From contig JAWZYV010017493.1 in the NCBI GenBank assembly GCA_038373885.1, positions 1,639,911 through 1,703,910 of the forward strand: DNA of 64,000 bases, read 5' to 3'. The translations under genes were made by a program, and so were the position numbers. The notes under the pieces were generated by a model that saw only the letters and a program-made list of their open reading frames with translations, was not told where the DNA came from and ran no database searches. Origin of the DNA: Cheiracanthium punctorium. Lineage: Eukaryota; Arthropoda; Arachnida; Araneae; Cheiracanthiidae. Shown here piece by piece: positions 57,486-64,000 of the stretch (its first letter is position 1; the number at the start of each line of letters is the position of its first letter).

Positions 57486-59520
57486 TACTTACAGAGCCAA
57501 TTAATTCACGGTACAAGACAATTACGCTAACTTTATCGTTTTCTACCAGTCGCAATTCAAAAATAAGGAATTCTAATAAAACTAAAAATTCTATAGAAAT
57601 ATTGAAAATTCACGTATATTTTATCAAAAGTTTAGCACTTTTCATCGCAAGTTTAAAGAAATATCACTAGGCTCTATGCTTTGATGAAACCTTTCATGTC
57701 CAGATGCATCTGATACCAAAAAGCCTAGATGCATGATACATCGTGACTGTAAGTGGTCTCACCAAGTAGCGCATAGCCACTTTACTATACCTAGACATAA
57801 TTTTTCTGACTAGCTGGAACCATATAGCACAGGAAAGTGGACTTTAAAATCTCTCTATATATACTCTTTAAAAAAAACCTGCTAATAAAAACACAAACAT
57901 TCATATGCATTGTATGTAGCATATATAAATCAATTCATTGCGCATCAAAATTTTCCCCCAAACGTTTTTACAAAGCAATTTATTTATTGCTAACTGAGTA
58001 GCCGTTCTTCCCCCAAGCACAGCTGCTGTCTTTTTTTAGCTCATAAAATCCAATAAGAGACCTCGAAGAAACAAAATTTCGCTGAACTTTGAGTCCCTAA
58101 AAACAAAAACCTAAACCATGACAAGTGGGCACGCGCAGGATGTAGTAAGAAAGGAAAATCGACACTAGTCACCTTTTCGTAAGGGGTTGGACTTTTTTAG
58201 GAGGTAAGATAGTGAAATTTCAGATTAATCAGGATATTATATTGGCTTTAATGTAGGCTAAAATAATGTTTCTCGAAAATGGGTTCATGAGTCGATTTAT
58301 ATCGCAAAATTTGCAAATGAATATGTTTGAAAATAAAATTATGACTTAGATCAGCAGTTTCTAAAAATTGTGCAACAATTTCTACCAACAAAGAATAATT
58401 TATGATGACGCCCCCCCCCTCCAGCTCACATTCCTTAGCATGCATACATTTTTTAAGTTCTTTAACAATGAATATTTAGTCCCATTAATCCTACTAAATT
58501 TTAGTCCTACAAAATATTATTATTGATAATGTCTGAATAAATATTTTAGGAGAAAAAAATATTTGGATTAAAAATAAGTATAAATGAAATGAGTTTTTAA
58601 GCATGCATTATCACCTGCTCGTTGCCTTTCTCTCACCTCCCCGCCCTTCCTGCAGTTCTGCGCGCACTACCGGTTAGCAGTGTAAGTTAGCGCCGCTGAC
58701 TTAGATGACATAGTTTCATTCTTCCCAAAAATAGCAATTTTATACAGTTAAAAATAACACACACACACAAAAGAAAAAAGAAAGATTAGGTAAAATGTGG
58801 ATTTTCAGAATTTTAAAGAATTAGTTTTTAAGTATATATACATTAATATATATATATATATATATAAACAATTTAAAAAAAGTAAGCCGATCCTTCAATG
58901 TGAATTTTATTACGTTTTACGAGTGATACGTTCATTACAAATATGTACGTTACGTTTATGTAAGTAAGGAATATCTTCTAAACTTTATTTTTGCAGAAAT
59001 TCTACTTTAACCTGAAACATAATAAAGCCATTCTTTTCTTTCTTTCAAATATATTTCAAAGAGTCTTTCTAGTAATTAGAATAAACTTACCATTCTTATT
59101 CAAATAAACATACCGTGTATAACTTATACTCGGTTCATACTCTCAAAAATGCATTTACAAAAGTTATATAAAAATACAGGAAATACGCTGATACACATAA
59201 GAAAATCTTGCGAAATTTTACAAGTTTATCTATGCATCAGCTTGAAATCATTATAGAAGCAATTTACTTTCATTTACACTTCTTAGAAATTAAAGTTTAT
59301 GTACCAGCAAAATTACAATAAACTTGTAGAATTCTTATTCAAATGAATATGTGTCTCATGCTTAGTTCATACTCTTAGAAATGCATAATTAGATTTCTTA
59401 AAGAAGACTCAATCACTAACACTCCTCGTTTTTGTCAAGTTTGTGGATTGTGATAGCTGCATTTTTTTGCAATTTCATTCAAAAATTAATTTGAAACTTC
59501 CGGAGACTTAATCTGTATTT

Positions 59521-59559
<39 letters not shown>

Positions 59560-59867
59560 GAATTGTCATCATGCAATTTAGTATTATATATAATCAACAA
59601 AAGCGGGCTGCTTTACGAGGTGGGGCCCTGGGGATTTTTCTCTGCTCCCCCCCCCCTCTCTCTGCGCCACTGATCGTACGTGATATTGGCATCATTTTGA
59701 CGTCATGAACAGGAAAATATTTGCAGAACTTGGATCCCAGTGTCTTACAAAACAACTTTCATATCACACCATTCAGAGAAAGATGTTACTACACCATGAA
59801 AATGATTACTTAATCAAGATGCAAAATAAAATGCAATAGTTTAATAGTAATGATATTATGCAGGATA
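57486..59867. other. Non-coding interval
   Basis: No gene is supported. There is a TA microsatellite near 58846-58865, a C run near 58410-58418 and a T31 run at 59525-59555. Confidence 0.5.
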
Positions 59868-59998
59868 CAGTGGCGTAGCCAAAATTTTTCATGGGGGGGG
59901 GTCGAGTACAGCAGCTCATATATATGTATACGCGTGTGTGATAAGGGAGTGAAGAATATACATTTTGTATGACAAAATATTACTCATGCGGGGGGGAC
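59868..59998. mobile_element. Partial copy of the 34.5-kb hAT-like element
   Basis: It starts CAGTGGCGTAGCC, and the following ATATATATGTATACGCGTGT and GAAGAATATACATTTTGTAT words match the copy at 34481-34653. The right end is missing; a SINE follows at once. Confidence 0.6.
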
Positions 59999-59999
59999 T

Positions 60000-60135
60000 T
60001 GACGTTACATCTGGAGAAAACCTACCAAAACTCCAGACCGTTAGATCAACAGCCACGCGATGGACCCGAAGCCGGGACCTTCACACTTCGGCCGTCTACC
60101 ATTTTCGGTGACATAACCACTGTGCCATGTGAAAC
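60000..60135 (-). mobile_element. tRNA-derived SINE, copy C
   Basis: On the minus strand the head (GGCACAGTGGTTATGTCACC) has an A-box-like start. A degenerate B-box region, GGTCCCGGCTTCGGGTCC, precedes CATCGCG. The body order (GTTTTGGTAGGTTTTCTCC) parallels copies A and B. It is more diverged than either. Confidence 0.55.
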
Positions 60136-60551
60136 AAATTTTAAAAAGCCATTGATGGGAAAATTAAACATACTTATTAAAAAATAAAAATCTGGAGTGG
60201 CTCCACTTCTTTTTCCGAACACTTACGATTAAGATCATTACCAAGCATTTAAATAAATTTTAATCGATGAATAATTCAAACGTATATACAAAATTGAAGC
60301 TCAATCGAAGCCGTTTAAACGCTAGCGCATTTTCAATAATTGCCCCACATAGGCCATAATGTAAAAGAAATCTTTGTCGTAGCCCTGTAGAAAAACTATA
60401 AGTCCTATACACACCAAAATCAATACCGGTCTTGCGACGGTGAACATATATACCCAATTACATATATACCCTTGCGAACATATATACCCAATTTGAGCTC
60501 AATCGAATGCCCCGTTTAGGAGCTATCGTGTTCACTCACTCGCTCACTCAC
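60136..60551. other. Non-coding interval
   Basis: No gene. CGAACATATATACCCAATT and near-copies occur about three times at 60440-60495. Confidence 0.45.
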
Positions 60552-60552
60552 T

Positions 60553-60583
<31 letters not shown>

Positions 60584-60878
60584 ACATACATACGTACGTA
60601 TGTATACGGACGTATGTATACGTACGTTCGTATACGTACGTATGTATACGTATGTACGTAAGTATACGTATGTTCGTATGTATACGTACGTACGTATACA
60701 TACGTACGCACGTATGTATACGTACGCACGTATGTATACGTACGTGCGTATGTATACGTACGTGCGTATGTATACGTACGTGCGTATGTATACGTACGTG
60801 CGTATACATACGTACGTATGTATACGTACGTACGTATGTATACGTATGTACGTATGTATACGTACGTACATACATACA
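60552..60878. repeat. CA then TACG/TATG compound microsatellite, copy 1
   Basis: A CA run leads into TACG/TATG/TGCG tetranucleotides that keep pyrimidine-purine alternation. The sequence lacks stop codons in several frames on both strands, giving long artificial frames rich in Tyr, Val, Arg and His-Thr. Confidence 0.9.
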
Positions 60879-61183
60879 TCACGTAAAAATAGCATAAATT
60901 CAGAAGACCTCAAAACGTGTCAATACACCAAAATCTCGAAGTCGAATTTTTTCATGATTACAATACTTTACTTACATGTTACATGTTCGGAAAGTAAAAA
61001 TAGCTCATAGTTGCACGGCCGCTTAGAAGGTGCGTGTAATTAAAATGCAGAAACGGCAAAATTTATTGTATTCTATTAAAAGTAATTGAATTTTATTTAT
61101 CTTTCGCTGAAATTTTGGGCTCGGGCTTCAAAAAATGAGCCCGAATTCATCTCTAACACACAACGCTATAAATAAATAAGTAA
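60871..61183. repeat. Duplicated unit, first copy
   Basis: From TACATACATCACGTAAAAAT to AACGCTATAAATAAATAAG this ~313-bp segment is repeated at 62314-62692 with few substitutions. It lacks 62 bp present in the second copy, missing between two GGGCTCGGG words. Its right part (about 61030-61160) is the reverse complement of the left end of the hAT-like element at 14813. Confidence 0.85.
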
Positions 61184-61208
61184 TTATAATAATAAATTAA
61201 AACGAAGG

Positions 61209-62321
61209 TGCGTATGTATACGTAGGTACGTATGTATACGTATGTACGTATATGTACGTAAGCATACGTATGTACGTATGTATACGTACGTACGTGCGTA
61301 TGTTTACGTGCGTGCGTATGTATACGTACGTGCGTATACGTACGCATACGCATACGTACGTATACGCGTACGTATACGCATACATATATAATACGCACGT
61401 ATATACGTACATATATATACGTACGTACGTATGTATACGTACGTACGTATATGTATGTATACGTATGTACGTATGTATACGTACGTACGTATGTATACGT
61501 ACGTACGTATGTATCCGTATGTACGTATATGTATGTATACGTATGTACGTATGTATACGTATGTACGTAAGCATGTGCGTATATTTACGTGCGTGCGTAT
61601 GTATACGTACGTGCGTACGTATACGTACGTGCGTACGTATACGTACGTACGTATATATACGTATGTACGTATGTATACGTACGTACGTATGTATACGTAC
61701 GTGCGTATGTTTACGTGCGTGCGTATGTATACGTACGTGCGTATATATACGAACGTGCGTATGTATACGTACGTGCGTACGTATACGTACGTGCGTACGT
61801 ATACGTACGTACGTATGTATACGTACGTACGTATATGTATACGTATGTACGTATGTATACGTACGTACGTATGTATCCGTATGTACATATGTATGTATAC
61901 GTATGTATACGTATGTATACGTATGTATCCGTATGTACGTATATGTATGTATACGTATGTATACGTATGTACGTATGTACGTATGTATACGTATGTACGT
62001 AAGCATACGTATGTATACGTACGTACGTATACGTACGTGCGTATGTTTACGTGCGTGCGTATGTATACGTACGTGCGTATATATACGTACGTGCGTATCT
62101 ATACGTACGTGCGTACGTATACGTACGTGCGTACGTATACGTACGTACGTATGTATACGTACGTACGTATGTATACGTACGTACGTATGTATACGTACGT
62201 ACGCATGTATCCGTATGTACGTATATGTATGTATACGTATGTACGTATGTATACGTATGTACGTATATGTATGTATACGTATGTACGTATGTATACGTAC
62301 GTACATACGTATATACATACA
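61209..62321. repeat. 1.1-kb TACG/TATG/TGCG microsatellite, copy 2
   Basis: About 1,110 bases of TACG, TATG and TGCG units alternate pyrimidine and purine almost throughout, with rare breaks (GTAAGC, TATCC, GTTTACG, CGAACG). Landmark TTTACGTGCG recurs near 61302, 61583, 61710 and 62046, so larger blocks have themselves been duplicated. Frames of more than 300 codons on both strands are artefacts of the repeat. Confidence 0.92.
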
Positions 62322-62692
62322 TCACGTAAAAATAGCATAAATGAATTCAGAAGACCTCAACACGTGTCAATACACCAAAATCTCGAAGTCGAATTTTTTC
62401 ATGATTACAATACTTTACTTACATGGTACATGTTCGGAAAGTAAAAATAGCTCATAGCTGCACGGCCGCTTAGAAGGTGCGTGTAATTAAAATGCAGAAA
62501 CGGCAAAATTTATTGTATTCTATTAAAAGTAATTGAATTTTATTTATCTTTCGCTGAAATTTTGGGCTCGGGTTCCGACTTCAAGAATATTGCTCGGGCT
62601 CTGGCAGACTCGGATTAAAGTCCTAGGGCTCGGGCTTCAAAAAATGAGCCCGAATTCATCTCTAACACACAACGCTATAAATAAATAAGTAA
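62314..62692. repeat. Duplicated unit, second copy
   Basis: It matches 60871-61183, with 62 extra bases (62573-62634) between GGGCTCGGG words and a GAAT insertion near the left end. Together with the preceding microsatellite it forms the second member of a tandem duplication. Confidence 0.85.
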
Positions 62693-64000
62693 CAATGGTT
62701 CATTTTCCTTATAAATCAAATAAATATGTTGCTGTATTGTGTATAATATTTAAATAATCCTGTACAAAAGAAAAAAAAAGCTGAAATCTCTACTGCTGTG
62801 TCTAATAATTTAATTAACACTTTACAAATATTTTTATTACATATGATTTCTCTGATGAAAACTCCTCCACCCCACCTTTCAGTTTTTCTCTCATTTGAAG
62901 GCAATTTACGTTCAACATAAAAAAATTGTCTGGCAAGAAGATTGAAGGTGTAAAAAAGATTGAAAGGTGTATTTTAAAATGTAAAGAAGCAGTAAATGAG
63001 TCCCGATTTGTAAAAGTTATTACAAAGCAACTTATTTTTTTTCCACAAAAACGCTTTCTGCAAAATTCTCGTGTGACAAATATTATTCCTTTTCAAACAC
63101 TTTTGAGAACACAAATTTCGGTTTCCCGTCCCAACCCAATTTCTTTTCCCCTTCTCATACGTACTCTACGTACAACCCCCCCCTTAAGAATAGCCCTCTT
63201 GCCCAGGGGGATAGTAATTTATCATTCTCTCCCCTACAAACAGGGCAGCGGCTAGCTCGTGCAATGACCCAGATGGCGCACTATTACGGCGGAGAGTTTT
63301 CACAGAAATGTAGACTCGATAGTTTTACTTATCGTTAATTTATTTTTCATCAAATAGTTTTTCCTTTTTATTGAAAAATCAGTAAACACTTTGAGAATGT
63401 ATCTCCCGTTTACGAAATTCGTTTATCTTAATTAGCAAATATTTTACGGCTGTTCAAACACAAAAAACCTGTTTTTCCCTACTTTAATTGAATATTAAAA
63501 ATATTAATAGAATTGATTTCAAAATTTTAGAAACTAAATAATCTGTATCGCATTAATATCTTGGCAAGGAAAAAAAACTGATTTAAAATAACAAAAATTG
63601 TAGACGTGGGACGAGAAAATACGCTTCCCGTAGGTTAACATGGGAAGTCTCAGTTTCGTTTTCTACCAGCGTATGTCGCCTTAAGGAGAATTTGTGCTCT
63701 TCTGTCATCCTTATCTTTCGATATTGCGGGACACAGCCGAGCCGAAGCTAGGGGCTGGCGAGGTTTGCCCCCCCCCCCCGGGATGCAAGCGGAAAAAGGG
63801 GCGCACACTCAGCCAGAACAGAGAAGTTTAAATATCATTTTACTGTTCTTGTTTTTCATTTTTTAAAAGCACTTTTGTAGGGGAGGATAGATAGAATCTT
63901 AGAAAAGTACAATGATTTAGGGTTGAGGGGGGGGGGTGAATAGTTGTTCAAAGTGTACGGGGCCCAGTTTTAACGAATTTCATAGATGGGGCCCATACTG
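62693..64000. other. Non-coding interval to the window end
   Basis: No gene is supported. A 109-codon frame at 62926-63255 begins at TTG and has no recognisable domain. C and G runs lie near 63174-63182, 63768-63780 and 63926-63936. Confidence 0.5.

Noticed and set aside
60507..61010. 167-codon plus-strand frame and overlapping minus-strand frames
   Set aside because: Same microsatellite artefact, with a start outside the repeat by chance.
61197..62444. Open frames of 337-373 codons on both strands in the TACG/TATG region
   Set aside because: They exist because the tetranucleotide repeat has no stop codons. They are low-complexity (Tyr, Val, Arg, His, Thr), open on both strands at once, and show no gene features.
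62926..63255. 109-codon plus-strand frame
   Set aside because: It starts at TTG, has no recognisable domain, and crosses homopolymer runs.

Overview
This is a stretch of an AT-rich animal nuclear genome. It is eukaryotic: there is a full HDAC6-type deacetylase, a C2H2 zinc-finger gene with a plausible upstream intron, tRNA-derived SINEs, a BEL/Pao LTR retrotransposon and many hAT, mariner and pogo-type DNA transposons. The Gag and Pol style of the BEL element and the mix of transposons suggest an arthropod, perhaps a chelicerate; this is inference, because no diagnostic lineage marker is present.

Genes are sparse. I support only two host protein genes: a four-finger C2H2 protein (minus strand, 7129-7758) and a single-exon HDAC6 homologue (plus strand, 18911-21790, 959 aa) with two deacetylase domains and a C-terminal ubiquitin-binding zinc finger. 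They are 11 kb apart on opposite strands and nothing links them functionally. Two very weak exon candidates (18141-18230 minus, 47542-47700 plus) are recorded for checking.

Most of the structured sequence is mobile DNA. From 9 to 17 kb there is a dense cluster: short hAT-like elements with 8-bp target duplications, a 1.49-kb hAT relic with a transposase C-terminus inserted in a mariner-like relic, a three-level nest at 12.57-13.90 kb, and a 1.76-kb hAT-like element with a 1.25-kb TA-flanked element inside it. From 22 to 31 kb there are more short elements, a decayed hAT transposase pseudogene, a 2.1-kb TIR element carrying a perfect 94-bp inverted repeat, and a second locus of a diverged ~120-165-bp repeat also present at 12-14 kb. 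From 34 to 46 kb there are foldback elements, hairpins and SINEs. A 3.34-kb hAT-like element with TAATCG-rich ends fills 46.9-50.3 kb. A young BEL/Pao element (51324-57480) has 288-bp LTRs differing at one base, a primer-binding site and a 5-bp target duplication, but Gag has an early in-frame stop and is out of frame with Pol. At 60.5-62.7 kb a unit made of an alternating pyrimidine-purine microsatellite plus ~315-380 bp of unique sequence is tandemly duplicated.

The remaining intervals (1-7 kb, 28-29.8 kb, 32-34 kb, 36-39 kb, 41-43 kb, 57.5-59.8 kb, 62.7-64 kb) are AT-rich and show no gene I can support. Several apparent open frames start at TTG or CTG, which is not credible for this nuclear genome.
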